64,000 nt of DNA from Bacillus litorisediminis (GTDB taxonomy: Bacteria > Bacillota > Bacilli > Bacillales > JC228). Every line of letters starts with the position of its first letter. Positions within the stretch are counted from its first letter, which is position 1. The stretch lies in the NCBI RefSeq assembly GCF_022808645.1, contig NZ_JAKZKT010000005.1:102682-166681 (forward strand), given 5' to 3'. The translations under genes were made by a program, and so were the position numbers. The notes beneath the pieces are model-generated. The model was given only the letters and a program-made list of their open reading frames with translations, made no database searches and was not told the DNA's origin. Below are positions 24,894-34,408 of this stretch, one piece after another.

Positions 24894-26168
24894 CACTGCG
24901 GTTTTACCTTGATCAGCTGTATAGGTTTCGGCATCCGGTACAAATTTTAGAATAATGGCACCTATAATGAACAATATCGCAAGTGAAAAGACACCTGCTG
25001 AAGAACTTCCCGTCATTTGCGCGGTTGCGGCAACCAAAATCGGCCCGAGGATCGAAGCAAATTTTCCGAAAATATTGTAGAAACCGAAAAACTCATTGGA
25101 TTTTTCTTTTGGAACGAGCTGCGCAAAATAGGAACGGCTTAATGCCTGAATTCCGCCTTGAGAGGTAGCCACCAGCATCGCTAAAATCCAAAAGTCAAGA
25201 ACTGTATCTAAAAAGAATGCATAAATACAGACAAACGTATAAACGACGATTCCTGCGTACAGCATTTTCTTGGCCGTAAACTTTTTAGCCAGCCTCCCAA
25301 AAAGGATGGAAAAGGGGGCTGCTACTACTTGCGTTACGAACAAGGCGAGCAAGAGCGCGGTTGCTCCAAGCCCTAAATCCGTTCCATACGCAGTCGACAT
25401 CGATATAATCGTTCCCACGCCATCAATATAGAAAAAATACGCCATTAAAAAGATAAAAACTGCACGATACTGAGTAATATTTTTAAAGGTTTGGCCAAGA
25501 CGCTTAAAGCTGTTCGCGATGATTTTCGGTTCCCGCTCAATCGCATGCATCTGGTGTACATTTTTTATCAATGGAATCGAAAAAACAATCCACCAAATGG
25601 CAGTAATCAAAAAGGCAATCCGGCTTGCGGTTAAACTTGACAGCGGCAGAATTTCCATTTGGGATAGAACAATGACAGCAATACTCAAGATAAACGGAAT
25701 CGTACTTCCGATATAACCTAAGCCATAGCCTCGTGCCGAAACATCATCCATTCTCTCTTTTGGTGAAACATCGACTAAGAAGGCATCATAAAAGACGTTT
25801 GCCCCCCGAAAACCTATCGACGTAATCGTATAAACTACTAATAATAAGAGCCAGTTGTCTGCCGGAACCAAAAGTAATCCAACAGTTGAAGCGGTCCCCA
25901 TGATGAAAAAGAATAAGAAAAACTTTTTCTTCATTCCTCTGTAATCAGCAATCGTACCGAGAATAGGACCAATCATTGCTAAAATAAAGGTCGCTATCGA
26001 AATGGTATAGCCTAAATAGGCGGTTGAATTCACTGAGCTTACCCCCGCATTATCCGCAACTGCTTTATAGTACAGCGGGAACACTGCGGTAGTAATAATG
26101 ATTGAATAGGCTGAATTAGCCCAGTCGTACCACATCCAGCTTCTCTCTTGTTTACTAATCTTTTTCAA
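24882..26168 (-). CDS. MFS transporter, UMF1 (Atg22-like) family
   Basis: A 428-residue protein with about 12 transmembrane helices. The N-terminal SWMWYDWANSAYSIIITTAVFP is the signature of the UMF1/Atg22-like family, as in B. subtilis YxiO, and GFRGANVFYDAFL follows in helix 4. The substrate is unknown; amino-acid or peptide efflux is assumed from fungal Atg22. The TTG start at 26168 follows GGGGGAG. The gene stands alone, and its last codons form part of its terminator. Confidence 0.88.
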   Translation of the reverse strand: MKKISKQERSWMWYDWANSAYSIIITTAVFPLYYKAVADNAGVSSVNSTAYLGYTISIATFILAMIGPILGTIADYRGMKKKFFLFFFIMGTASTVGLLLVPADNWLLLLVVYTITSIGFRGANVFYDAFLVDVSPKERMDDVSARGYGLGYIGSTIPFILSIAVIVLSQMEILPLSSLTASRIAFLITAIWWIVFSIPLIKNVHQMHAIEREPKIIANSFKRLGQTFKNITQYRAVFIFLMAYFFYIDGVGTIISMSTAYGTDLGLGATALLLALFVTQVVAAPFSILFGRLAKKFTAKKMLYAGIVVYTFVCIYAFFLDTVLDFWILAMLVATSQGGIQALSRSYFAQLVPKEKSNEFFGFYNIFGKFASILGPILVAATAQMTGSSSAGVFSLAILFIIGAIILKFVPDAETYTADQGKTAVPSS

Positions 26169-26276
26169 ATATACTCCCCCTTAATACCCCGGTACTTTTA
26201 GTCTACATGGTAAAAGAGTAAGAATATAGTAAAAATTATATTTTTTACAATCTTTATCATTTATTAATAAAAGGCT

Positions 26277-26939
26277 TTAGTCGACCAGCTCACAAAAATG
26301 AAATCTGCCCCTATCCACTTTTTCCCCTAAGGTGAATGAAATCTTTTCTCTAAAGATAGGACCTGTAAAAGTAAATGTATGAAACTCACCATTCTCTCCA
26401 CAAGGATCGACCGATTTAGGTAATTCCTTAATAAAGGTATGATCAATGAAACGCCCTAAATAATCATCGGTCAATTTGTCCGTATCGATACAAGTTGTAA
26501 CTGTCTGAAACCCCAGAGCAATAAATTCTTTAACCAGCTCATGAGTTGGTATGTCCCATAGAGGGAAAATAGCCTTCATATCAAATGGCTTCAGAAGATT
26601 CTCGCGATAAGACCGGACATCCATGAGGAAAATATCACCAAATAAGACGGTATCAATCCCTTCGGCCTTTATTTGCTTGAATTGTTCATTCATTTTTTCC
26701 TGGTATACGGCATTGGAGCTATTTTGCGGGATATACACTTTTCTTAGAGGGAACCCGAGGCTTTTCGCTTGTTGATCCAATAACGTTTCGCGAACACCAT
26801 GGATGCTGATTCTGTTATACCCTTCTGTAACAGTCGTTAACAATGAATCTACGATATATCGATTCTCACTTAAAACTTTATAGAGCGCCATGGTGCTGTC
26901 CTTTCCACCGCTCCAGGAAACAACGATCCTTTCCTTCAT
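26277..26939 (-). CDS. Dph6-like ATP-pyrophosphatase (diphthine-ammonia ligase family)
   Basis: A 220-residue PP-loop protein with SWSGGKDSTMAL at residues 8-19 and the family blocks LFGDIFLMDVRSYRENLL and DPCGENGEFHTF, which fit the ATP_bind_4/Dph6 family. Eukaryotic Dph6 amidates diphthine, but bacteria lack diphthamide, so the bacterial substrate is unknown. ATG 26939 follows GGAGAGG. The intergenic stretch 26940-27139 to its right holds nothing I can assign. Confidence 0.85.
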   Translation of the reverse strand: MKERIVVSWSGGKDSTMALYKVLSENRYIVDSLLTTVTEGYNRISIHGVRETLLDQQAKSLGFPLRKVYIPQNSSNAVYQEKMNEQFKQIKAEGIDTVLFGDIFLMDVRSYRENLLKPFDMKAIFPLWDIPTHELVKEFIALGFQTVTTCIDTDKLTDDYLGRFIDHTFIKELPKSVDPCGENGEFHTFTFTGPIFREKISFTLGEKVDRGRFHFCELVD

Positions 26940-27139
26940 GGGTTTTCCTCTCCTTTTTTGTGCAGTCTGTATTTGTTCTATATATCGCGTTTTCCCAAGT
27001 ATGTCTTTAAATCCTTCCTAATAGCTATTCATATTTCCTCATAGTTTTTCCTGCCTGAAAATGATACTATAGCAGTAAAATCCTTGCCCTTTATAATCGT
27101 TTGTTCTAAGAATTTATAAACGAATCACAAATAAAATGA

Positions 27140-27172
27140 AGGCTACCTTCCTATCTAAATGTAAGGTAGCCT
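27140..27172 (-). terminator. Hairpin downstream of the 97-residue hypothetical gene
   Basis: AGGCTACCTT (27140-27149) pairs with AAGGTAGCCT (27163-27172), 13-nt loop. The T tract in the leftward direction is broken (TCATTTTATT), so termination is probable rather than certain. Confidence 0.65.
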
Positions 27173-27182
27173 ATTTAATAAT

Positions 27183-27476
27183 TCAGTTGAAAAAGTTATT
27201 TTTTCTATCTTTAAAGGTATCGATAAAAGACTGGGGAGAGTTCTGCACCGTAAAGGAATATAGGCCCCCGGTTGTATGCAGATAAAGGAGACCCCCTTTT
27301 TCGCCATAGGGTTTAAATGTGATATCTAGTACATCTTTCATTAAAAATTCATGATATTTAGAAACAATTTTATCCGGATACATATAAAGGTGACGTTCTT
27401 CCTCTAATCTGATTTGCTCCGTCCCGTCTACTTTCCTATGAACCTTAATATACGGCTGAACTGCGATCCATTCCAT
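27183..27476 (-). CDS. Hypothetical protein, possible PH-like fold
   Basis: A 97-residue soluble protein, predicted rich in beta strands (WIAVQPYIKVHRK, RHLYMYPDKIVSKYHEF, VLDITFKPYGEKGGLLYLHTTGGLYSFTV) with a C-terminal helix (SPQSFIDTFKDRK). The strand-plus-terminal-helix pattern resembles bacterial PH-domain proteins, an impression only. ATG 27476 has a G6 ribosome binding site. It starts 25 bp after the TraB-like gene and is probably co-transcribed with it. Confidence 0.7.
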   Translation of the reverse strand: MEWIAVQPYIKVHRKVDGTEQIRLEEERHLYMYPDKIVSKYHEFLMKDVLDITFKPYGEKGGLLYLHTTGGLYSFTVQNSPQSFIDTFKDRKNNFFN

Positions 27477-27500
27477 CAAAGCCCCCCATTAGTTTTCCAT

Positions 27501-28667
27501 TTACAAATTCTCAAAGAATAACCGAATGACATCAGCACCGCCTATAAATGTTCCAATGGAGCTTCCCAAATTACTCAAAACAACAACAAGCAAGATTCTT
27601 GTTACCTTATTGCGCCAAAATCCTTTCACACTAAAAACGTCTTCTGAAAGACTTTCAAAATCTTTAACAGTCGGACGGCTGAAAAATGCCTGTACAAATC
27701 CGGCAAACCAGCCTGAAGCCGTTATCGGGTCTAATGCAGTAATTGGCGCAGCAACAAAGGCTGTAAGGATAGTGAGAGGATGTCCGAATGCAATCGCCGC
27801 TCCTAAAGCCGAAAGAGAACCATGCCAAATAATCCAGCTCATCGTTTGATGGAGGGCTGCATCAGGGTTCGAGAAAAAGGTGTAGGCTATAATTCCAATA
27901 ATAAAAAGCGGAATCACCCAGGCTATGATTTTAGGAGCTTTTGAATTAGGAGGAAGCTTGGTTAACTGTTTTAAATCGTGCTCTTTTTTAATTTCTTCTG
28001 TTATACCAGGGACATGTGCGGCTCCTAAGACTGCTACAACCTTTTTCCCTGGAGCTTCTTTAATTTTCTGAGACAAATATTGATCACGCTCATCAATTAA
28101 AGGGACTTTTAAACGCGGAAAGCTAACTGTAAATTCGTGAAGCATCGCATCCAACATATCCTGTGATTTTAGCTTTTCTAATTCCTCTTCTGTTACAGTC
28201 TCATTATTAAAAATGCTCATTAAAATTTGAGAGAGAAGCTTCATTTTCCCCCAAAATCCAACATTATGCCAAATTCGAGCAAAAGTGATTTGTATATTTC
28301 GGTCAGCTAAGACAAGGTCAGCGCCAACCTCTTTGGCAGATTCTATTCCTTGAATCATTTCTTGTCCTGCTTGAATCCCAAACTGTTTCGCCATTCGTTT
28401 TTGAAAGGAGGAAATCGCTAAATTCATTAACAATAGAGATGCTTTTCCTTCCTTTATCACCTTAAAGATATCCATTTCCTTCCATTTGTTGCCTTCTGTA
28501 ATCGACTTATATCTCTGTTCATCTAGTTCGATACAGACTGAATCTGGTTGTTCAGCCTCAATAACCTCTTTAACCTGTTCTGCGCTTTGCCTTGATACAT
28601 GTGCCGTTCCAATTAAAATGATTTCTTTTCCATTGACTTCAAGTCTTGTAATGTTTTCTTCTGACAT
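27501..28667 (-). CDS. TraB/PrgY-family protein
   Basis: A 388-residue protein. The N-terminal TraB domain has IILIGTAHVSRQSAEQV (about 14-30), CIELDEQRY, and VVAVLGAAHVPGI near residue 220. The C-terminal part (about 245-388) contains several transmembrane helices. TraB/PrgY proteins of enterococci reduce peptide pheromone activity and belong to the TIKI metalloprotease-like superfamily; the Bacillus role is not established. ATG 28667 follows GGAAGG by 6 nt; the longer frame to 28709 lacks family sequence. Confidence 0.85.
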   Translation of the reverse strand: MSEENITRLEVNGKEIILIGTAHVSRQSAEQVKEVIEAEQPDSVCIELDEQRYKSITEGNKWKEMDIFKVIKEGKASLLLMNLAISSFQKRMAKQFGIQAGQEMIQGIESAKEVGADLVLADRNIQITFARIWHNVGFWGKMKLLSQILMSIFNNETVTEEELEKLKSQDMLDAMLHEFTVSFPRLKVPLIDERDQYLSQKIKEAPGKKVVAVLGAAHVPGITEEIKKEHDLKQLTKLPPNSKAPKIIAWVIPLFIIGIIAYTFFSNPDAALHQTMSWIIWHGSLSALGAAIAFGHPLTILTAFVAAPITALDPITASGWFAGFVQAFFSRPTVKDFESLSEDVFSVKGFWRNKVTRILLVVVLSNLGSSIGTFIGGADVIRLFFENL

Positions 28668-28750
28668 AAAGTACCTTCCTTTTAAGGGGCATTTTAACTT
28701 CTTGTTCATCTAGTATTTTCAATATAGCCTTATTATACATGAGGAATGAA

Positions 28751-28796
28751 AAAGGTGGGAGAGGAACGATGATATGTTCCTCTCCCACCTTTATTA
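28751..28796. terminator. Long perfect hairpin between tcyP and the TraB-like gene
   Basis: A 17-bp perfect stem, AAAGGTGGGAGAGGAAC against GTTCCTCTCCCACCTTT (28751-28767 and 28776-28792), with an 8-nt loop. Leftward it is followed by TTTCATT. It terminates tcyP. Confidence 0.88.
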
Positions 28797-28813
28797 CAAA
28801 TCTTGTTTAGTTT

Positions 28814-30208
28814 TTATGCTTCTGCCATTTCTTCCGTGATGTCTGGACGTCTGTAGACTTCTTGGTCAAGGTCGCCTGTGACTCTGCTCGTTAACACGCC
28901 AGACGTCATCGCTCCGCTTACATTAAGTGCAGTACGCCCCATATCAATCAGAGGTTCAACAGAAATTAATAAACCAACAATAGCAACTGGAAGGTTCATA
29001 ACGGATAATACCATTAAAGCAGCAAATGTAGCTCCGCCGCCAACTCCAGCTACTCCGAATGAACTAATCATAACCACTACTATTAAAGAAATGATAAATG
29101 ATGGACTAGTAGGGTCAATTCCTACAGTTGGCGCAACCATCACTGCTAACATCGCCGGGTAAATACCCGCACATCCATTCTGTCCAATAGAAAGACCAAA
29201 TGAACCGGCAAAGTTAGCAATCCCTTCAGACACACCGAAATCTCTTGTTTGTGTTTTAAGTGTTAATGGTAAGGTTCCGGCACTTGAACGGGAGCTAAAA
29301 GCAAATGTTAAAGTTGGCAATCCTTTTTTCACATAATGAATAGGACTTAATTTCGCCAATGTTAACAATAGTAAATGAACAAGGAACATCAAAATCAATG
29401 CGACATAAGAAGCTATAACAAAGGTTCCCAGTTTTACAATCGCATCATAGTTACTTGTCGCAGCTACTCTTGTGATAATGGCTAAAATTCCATATGGAGT
29501 TAAGCGCAAAATCAGGGTTACGACTCTCATTACAATGGCATATAGGGTATCAATGATTTTTGCAAACATTTCTCCGCGTTCAGGATCCTTCCGTCTTACA
29601 CCGAGGTAAGCAAACCCGATAAACGCAGCAAAAATAACGACCGCTATTGTTGAAGTTGGCCGTGCCCCCGTTAAATCACTAAATGGATTACTTGGAATCA
29701 GCTCAAGAATTTGCCCCGGAATTGTCATCGTTTCAACAGTTGTGACTCTTTCCTGTAATTCGGCATTACGGGCAGCTTCTGCTTCTCCTTCTGTTAGTTC
29801 AATTCCATCCAAACCAAAGCCTAATGCAGAACCAATCCCGATGGCTGCAGAAATAGCCGTTGTTCCTAGCAACAAGGCTATTACAAGAAAACTGATTTTT
29901 CCGATGTTTTGCGTCAATTTTAGTTTCGTAAATGCCCCTACAATTGAAATAAAGACAAGCGGCATTACAATCATTTGCAGCAGCCTAACATAACCGTTTC
30001 CGACAATGTTAAACCAATCAATCGTTCTGACCGTAACTTCGGATGTCATTCCATAAATAAGATGAATTAAAAATCCAAATATAAGACCTAAACCAAGTCC
30101 GGTGAATACACGTTTTGAAAACGATACATGCTTTTTTTGCATCATGAATAAACCAGCCATTAACAAAAGTAAGACTGCTATATTCACAGCAATAAGAAAA
30201 TTAGTCAT
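28814..30208 (-). CDS. tcyP: L-cystine:cation symporter
   Basis: A 464-residue dicarboxylate/amino acid:cation symporter-family protein with about 8-10 helices plus the characteristic SRSSAGTLPL hairpin (HP1) and the SIGQNGCAGIYPAML and GVAGVGGGATFAAL blocks. Its length and sequence closely match B. subtilis TcyP, which imports cystine in symport with cations. ATG 30208 follows AGGAGGGG. A SigA-type promoter lies about 60 bp upstream. I see no S-box or T-box. Regulation by a CymR-like repressor is known for tcyP in B. subtilis, but the site was not identified here. Confidence 0.93.
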   Translation of the reverse strand: MTNFLIAVNIAVLLLLMAGLFMMQKKHVSFSKRVFTGLGLGLIFGFLIHLIYGMTSEVTVRTIDWFNIVGNGYVRLLQMIVMPLVFISIVGAFTKLKLTQNIGKISFLVIALLLGTTAISAAIGIGSALGFGLDGIELTEGEAEAARNAELQERVTTVETMTIPGQILELIPSNPFSDLTGARPTSTIAVVIFAAFIGFAYLGVRRKDPERGEMFAKIIDTLYAIVMRVVTLILRLTPYGILAIITRVAATSNYDAIVKLGTFVIASYVALILMFLVHLLLLTLAKLSPIHYVKKGLPTLTFAFSSRSSAGTLPLTLKTQTRDFGVSEGIANFAGSFGLSIGQNGCAGIYPAMLAVMVAPTVGIDPTSPSFIISLIVVVMISSFGVAGVGGGATFAALMVLSVMNLPVAIVGLLISVEPLIDMGRTALNVSGAMTSGVLTSRVTGDLDQEVYRRPDITEEMAEA

Positions 30209-30247
30209 GGTATCCCCTCCTATATATTGTTTTATTCATACAGAGAG

Positions 30248-30276
30248 ATATTATTCTAACTAATCCAATCCGTCAA
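30248..30276 (-). promoter_or_regulatory. SigA-type promoter of tcyP
   Basis: On the minus strand: TTGACG (30276-30271), 17-bp spacer, TAATAT (30253-30248). Confidence 0.75.
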
Positions 30277-30375
30277 GTAAGATTAACTGAGATAAGAAAA
30301 ATGTGGCTTTCTACTTATTATGTCTTAAATAGGTAAACAATTACTCATTAAATAAATGGGATTTGCAATGAATAA

Positions 30376-30406
30376 AAAGAAAGCTGTTGAAATGAATCAA
30401 CAGCTT
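30376..30406 (-). terminator. Terminator of the rsmF-like gene
   Basis: AAGCTGTTGA (30381-30390) pairs with TCAACAGCTT (30397-30406), 6-nt loop; leftward it runs into TCTTTTTATT. Confidence 0.75.
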
Positions 30407-30455
30407 GTTTCCCTGCCTTTGCAGGCATTGCGATATGAAAATGTTATATGTGATT

Positions 30456-31823
30456 TTACATCCACCTTAACCCTTTTGGATAATGATTTTTTAAAATTCC
30501 ATTTGAGAGTTTCCCCCATCCGATCGAGTACCCATCAACTTGGACTAAATACCAGCCTTTGCTTCCTTTTGCCGGGATGGATTCCCCCCGCAAATAAGCA
30601 GCAAGATCAGGGGAGTCTGCAGTTAAATTCCACGTGTGTTGGACTTCTTCCCCTTTTAATGACAAGGCCAAGGCATGTGATGGCTCAAATCGGTTTTTTT
30701 TGATTGTCCCTAAATGCCAGCCTGGCCGCAGTACTTTTAGATTTTGCAGCGATATCATTTCGTCGGGGACTATGTATAATTGATCTCCGAATAACAAGTA
30801 TTGCCCCCTCGGCTTAATTTGTAATGTATCTTTTACAAATTGATTGTACTCTTTTAACGATCTTTCATCCTTTAAGGTTTCGGCCAGTTTTAGTTTGGGT
30901 GGATTCTCTCCTGCTTTTTTTCGTAAAACCGCGATATAATGCCCTTCACCCTGGATTTTATGGGGCCAGAGGCGGACCGTCTTGTCAATATCTGATCCGC
31001 CGTCTTTCGCCCAGTCTTTCCTCCCGCGTGAAAATCCTTCATAAACCTTGATTTCTTCAATTTCGAAAGAAGGGACTTCTTTGATAAATTGACTAATCAC
31101 TGCTTCATTTTCTTCTGGAGCAAAGGTACAGGTTGAATAAACAAGTCTTCCTCCATACTTAAGCATCGATGCTGCGCATAATAAGATATCCAATTGGCGA
31201 ATCGAGCACGCTGCGACATTTTCCATACTCCATTCTGAGCATGCATCCGGGTCCTTCCGAAACATCCCTTCTCCCGAACACGGGGCATCGACCATAATCC
31301 GGTCAAAAAAGGAAGGAAACCTTTTCGCTAGCCTATCAGGGGATTCATTTGTAACCACCGCATTTTTTATTCCCATACGTTCAATATTTTGCGAGAGAAT
31401 TTTAGCCCGCGCAGGATGAATTTCATTCGTTACTAAAAGTCCAGCTTGTTTCATTTTGCTCGCCAAATGGGTGGATTTACCGCCGGGGGCCGCACATAAG
31501 TCCAACACTTTTTCCCCTGGCTCGGGTTCAACGATTTCACCGACAGCCATCGCGCTCGGTTCTTGGATATAATATAATCCCGCCTCATGGTAGGGATGTT
31601 TTCCAGGACGTTCCTCATGCTGATAAAAAAAACCCTCTGGAACCCATGGAATTCGTTCTAATGTAAAAGGACTTAAAGTTAGAAATTCTTCAACTGTAAT
31701 TTTTAACGTATTGACTCTTAATCCTTGCTTTCTGTCCGCTTCATAGCTTTTAAGAAAATCTTCATATTCATCCTGCAATAATTCTTTCATTTTATTCAAA
31801 AAATCTTGCGGAAGATTAATCAA
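30456..31823 (-). CDS. rsmF: RsmF/NSUN-type rRNA (cytosine-C5) methyltransferase
   Basis: A 455-residue SAM-dependent enzyme. The SAM-binding motif is VLDLCAAPGGKSTHLA (about 103-118). The two cysteines of m5C-RNA methyltransferases are present: the general-base-region DAPCSGEGMFRKD and the nucleophilic STCTFAPEENE. The C-terminal part (from about 290) carries the PUA-like extension of RsmF/YebU enzymes, which methylate 16S rRNA in E. coli; the target here is inferred. The TTG start at 31823 follows GGTGAAGGG. It is monocistronic. Confidence 0.9.
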   Translation of the reverse strand: MINLPQDFLNKMKELLQDEYEDFLKSYEADRKQGLRVNTLKITVEEFLTLSPFTLERIPWVPEGFFYQHEERPGKHPYHEAGLYYIQEPSAMAVGEIVEPEPGEKVLDLCAAPGGKSTHLASKMKQAGLLVTNEIHPARAKILSQNIERMGIKNAVVTNESPDRLAKRFPSFFDRIMVDAPCSGEGMFRKDPDACSEWSMENVAACSIRQLDILLCAASMLKYGGRLVYSTCTFAPEENEAVISQFIKEVPSFEIEEIKVYEGFSRGRKDWAKDGGSDIDKTVRLWPHKIQGEGHYIAVLRKKAGENPPKLKLAETLKDERSLKEYNQFVKDTLQIKPRGQYLLFGDQLYIVPDEMISLQNLKVLRPGWHLGTIKKNRFEPSHALALSLKGEEVQHTWNLTADSPDLAAYLRGESIPAKGSKGWYLVQVDGYSIGWGKLSNGILKNHYPKGLRWM

Positions 31824-31900
31824 TTCCCTTCACCTCTAATGAACCTTAGCTTATTAATTGTCGTTATTCTATCATAAATCAACACTTCAGCTAAATAGCA

Positions 31901-31932
31901 AGGGTCAGCCCCCTATAAACGGGGACTGACCC
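31901..31932 (-). terminator. GC-rich hairpin downstream of msrAB
   Basis: AGGGTCAGCCCCC pairs with GGGGACTGACCCT (one mismatch), 7-nt loop. No long T tract follows leftward, so it may be a repeat-derived terminator; GGGTCAGTCCCC-type palindromes are common in Bacillus. Confidence 0.65.
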
Positions 31933-31953
31933 TCTAGAGAGAGTTTTATTGCT

Positions 31954-32913
31954 TTACTTTTGAAACAAGCTTAAAAACTCACCATATCCTTCTTCTTCAA
32001 GCTTGTCTTTCGGTATAAAACGAAGAGCGGCAGAGTTTATACAATACCGGGCACGGTCTGGACCAGGGCCATCATCGAAGACATGCCCCAGATGTGAATC
32101 TGATTCTTTCGCACGGACCTCAATTCGTCTCATTCCGTAGGAGGTATCCAGCCTTTCCTCGATTTCAGTACGGCGCAATGGTTTTGTAAAGCTTGGCCAG
32201 CCGCAGCCAGCATCATATTTGTCTGTTGAACTAAAGAGCGGCTCACCTGAAATAATATCCACATAAATTCCATCTTCCGTATAATCCCAGTATTCATTTT
32301 GAAATGGCGGCTCTGTCGCATTATTTTGGGTAACCTCATATTGGAGCGGTGTCAGTTCTTTGCGCAATTCCACATCACTTTTGCGTTTTTTCCAGTTCTC
32401 ACGAATAAACCGAGCCCGCCCAGACCCTTCCTTATACAGATTATAGTGAAATGGATTCTTTTTATAATAATGCTGATGATATTCTTCAGCTTTGTAAAAC
32501 GGACCTGCCGGTAAAATTTCAGTTACAATCGGCTTCTTAAAGCGACCGCTTTCGGCAAGCTTTTGCTTAGACTCCTCTGCAAGCTGCTTTTGTTCCTCAT
32601 CATGATAAAAAATCGCCGTTCTATAAGACAATCCGCGATCATTGAACTGACCTCCCGGATCTGTTGGATCGATTTGCTGCCAATACAGTTCTAATAGCTT
32701 CTGATAGGGAAAGACATTCGGATCATACGTAATTTGAACGGCCTCATAGTGTCCTGTTGTGTCAGAACACACTTCCTCATAGGTAGGGTTTTCTTTATGT
32801 CCGCCTGTATAACCCGAAATCACCTCTTTTATTCCAGGCTGTTCATCAAATGGAGATACCATGCACCAGAAACAGCCCCCTGCAAAGGTAGCCAGTTTGT
32901 ACTGTTCAGACAT
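31954..32913 (-). CDS. msrAB: Bifunctional methionine sulfoxide reductase MsrA-MsrB
   Basis: A 319-residue fusion. The N-terminal MsrA domain (1-160) has the catalytic AGGCFWC with Cys14 and reduces Met-S-sulfoxide. The C-terminal MsrB domain (about 175-315) has [17 protein letters not shown] and the catalytic Cys in [11 protein letters not shown], and reduces Met-R-sulfoxide. The zinc CxxC of some MsrB enzymes is replaced ([13 protein letters not shown]). ATG 32913 follows GGAG with 8-nt spacing; a GTG three codons upstream overlaps that site. It is monocistronic. Confidence 0.95.
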   Translation of the reverse strand: MSEQYKLATFAGGCFWCMVSPFDEQPGIKEVISGYTGGHKENPTYEEVCSDTTGHYEAVQITYDPNVFPYQKLLELYWQQIDPTDPGGQFNDRGLSYRTAIFYHDEEQKQLAEESKQKLAESGRFKKPIVTEILPAGPFYKAEEYHQHYYKKNPFHYNLYKEGSGRARFIRENWKKRKSDVELRKELTPLQYEVTQNNATEPPFQNEYWDYTEDGIYVDIISGEPLFSSTDKYDAGCGWPSFTKPLRRTEIEERLDTSYGMRRIEVRAKESDSHLGHVFDDGPGPDRARYCINSAALRFIPKDKLEEEGYGEFLSLFQK

Positions 32914-33030
32914 TAGAACCACTCCTTTTTATTGTCTTTTTTTGATAGCCTTCTCATTGATATGCATTATAAAAAAAGACATGTTTTTAATATTGTAACC
33001 CATATTGCCGAAAAAGAGAGGATTTAAAGA

Positions 33031-33060
33031 TTGTCTGGACCAATTAGTAAAAACTATACT
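33031..33060 (+). promoter_or_regulatory. Possible SigA promoter of the Bmr/NorA-like gene
   Basis: TTGTCT, 18-bp spacer, TATACT, about 70 bp upstream of the preferred start codon. Confidence 0.45.
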
Positions 33061-33127
33061 CGCAATACGATTTCTTTTACACTATGATAGAAAAGAAATA
33101 CTTCGTTATATTGGAGTGAATATCATT

Positions 33128-34297
33128 TTGGAATCAAAAAAAGTATTGCCGATTCTATTCGCTATCATGTTTCTTGTGATGGTCGGATTTGGAATTATTA
33201 TACCAGTTATGCCTTTCTATGCCGAAGAAATGGGGGCATCTCCCACACAGCTTGGACTCTTAATGGCAGTTTATTCATTCATGCAGCTGCTTTTCGCACC
33301 AATGTGGGGGCGTATTTCTGATCGGATAGGGCGTAAGCCTGTTATTATGATTGGCATTATTGGATTATCCCTCTCTTTTTTCCTGATGGCCCTATCTACA
33401 GAGCTATGGATGCTATTTGCCGCAAGAATCATCGGAGGTTTTCTGTCATCTGCAAACATGCCGACTGTTATGGCTTATGTTGCTGATATAACATCTGAAG
33501 AGGACCGAGGAAAAGGAATGGGGATTATCGGTGCTTCTGTAGGAATGGGGTTTATATTTGGTCCCGCTATCGGAGGTATCTTTTCCCAGGAAAGCTTTCA
33601 TATGCCTTTTTATTTGGCAGGAATTTCTTCTTTATTCACGTTTCTCCTTGTTCTTTTTGTTTTAAAAGAATCCTTACATAAAGAAGATAAAGAACGCTAC
33701 TCTAAAAAAAGAGTCCCTATACTTAAATCGCTAAATGGCCCATTATCGATATTATTTTTCCTGCAGCTCTTTATCTCGCTATCCTTATCCGGCCTTGAAG
33801 CAACTTTCGCTTATTTCGCTGCTCAAAAGGCTGGGTTAGATTCAATCGATTTAGGCTATATTTTTATGATTATGGGGCTTTCCGGAGCCATTGTTCAAGG
33901 AGGGCTAGTAGGAAGATTAACAAAGAATTTTGGAGAAGGTTTTGTAATTCAAATGGGGATTGCGGTGTCAGCGATAGGCTTCTTTCTGATTTTATTTGTA
34001 GAAAACTTTATTACAGCTGCGATTTTCTTAACGATATTTGGTATTGGCAATGGTGTCATTCGCCCAAGTGTTTCGGCTCTATTGACAAAACGGTCGAAAT
34101 TGGGACACGGCAGTACAACCGGACTTTTATCTTCATTCGATTCATTCGGCCGAATTATAGGGCCACCTTTAGGCGGCTGGCTCTTTTCGATTACCATTGG
34201 TTTGCCTTATATATCCGGCATTATTTTATCGGTCATTGCCTTTCTTTTATATCGAATTTACACGCTACAAGAAAAAAACTTTTCCGCTGGTGTTTAG
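33128..34297 (+). CDS. MFS multidrug efflux transporter, Bmr/NorA-like (DHA1)
   Basis: A 389-residue, 12-helix transporter with the DHA1 motifs: motif A GRISDRIGRKPVIM in loop 2-3 and the helix-5 motif GIIGASVGMGFIFGPAIGG. Sequence and length resemble Bmr/Blt/NorA, which export dyes, quaternary ammonium compounds and fluoroquinolones by proton antiport. The TTG at 33128 is preferred because GGAGTGA (33113-33119) lies 8 nt upstream and the protein then begins at the first helix; the frame stays open to 33005 without family sequence. No MerR-type regulator is adjacent. Confidence 0.87.
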   Translation: MESKKVLPILFAIMFLVMVGFGIIIPVMPFYAEEMGASPTQLGLLMAVYSFMQLLFAPMWGRISDRIGRKPVIMIGIIGLSLSFFLMALSTELWMLFAARIIGGFLSSANMPTVMAYVADITSEEDRGKGMGIIGASVGMGFIFGPAIGGIFSQESFHMPFYLAGISSLFTFLLVLFVLKESLHKEDKERYSKKRVPILKSLNGPLSILFFLQLFISLSLSGLEATFAYFAAQKAGLDSIDLGYIFMIMGLSGAIVQGGLVGRLTKNFGEGFVIQMGIAVSAIGFFLILFVENFITAAIFLTIFGIGNGVIRPSVSALLTKRSKLGHGSTTGLLSSFDSFGRIIGPPLGGWLFSITIGLPYISGIILSVIAFLLYRIYTLQEKNFSAGV

Positions 34298-34298
34298 A

Positions 34299-34339
34299 AA
34301 ATGTGTGTCTCATTGAATTTGATTTTGAGACACACATTT
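34299..34339 (+). terminator. Terminator of the Bmr/NorA-like gene
   Basis: AAATGTGTGTCTCA (34299-34312) pairs with TGAGACACACATTT (34326-34339), a perfect 14-bp stem. Confidence 0.8.
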
Positions 34340-34408
34340 AGTTTTGGCTCTCTTACTCAATAACGTTCATTTTCCGTCATTGAACACACGAGCGGATATT
34401 TGAATTAA

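Noticed and set aside
30356..30703. 115-codon plus-strand frame opposite the end of the rsmF-like gene
   Set aside because: It overlaps the methyltransferase and its terminator and shows no family sequence.
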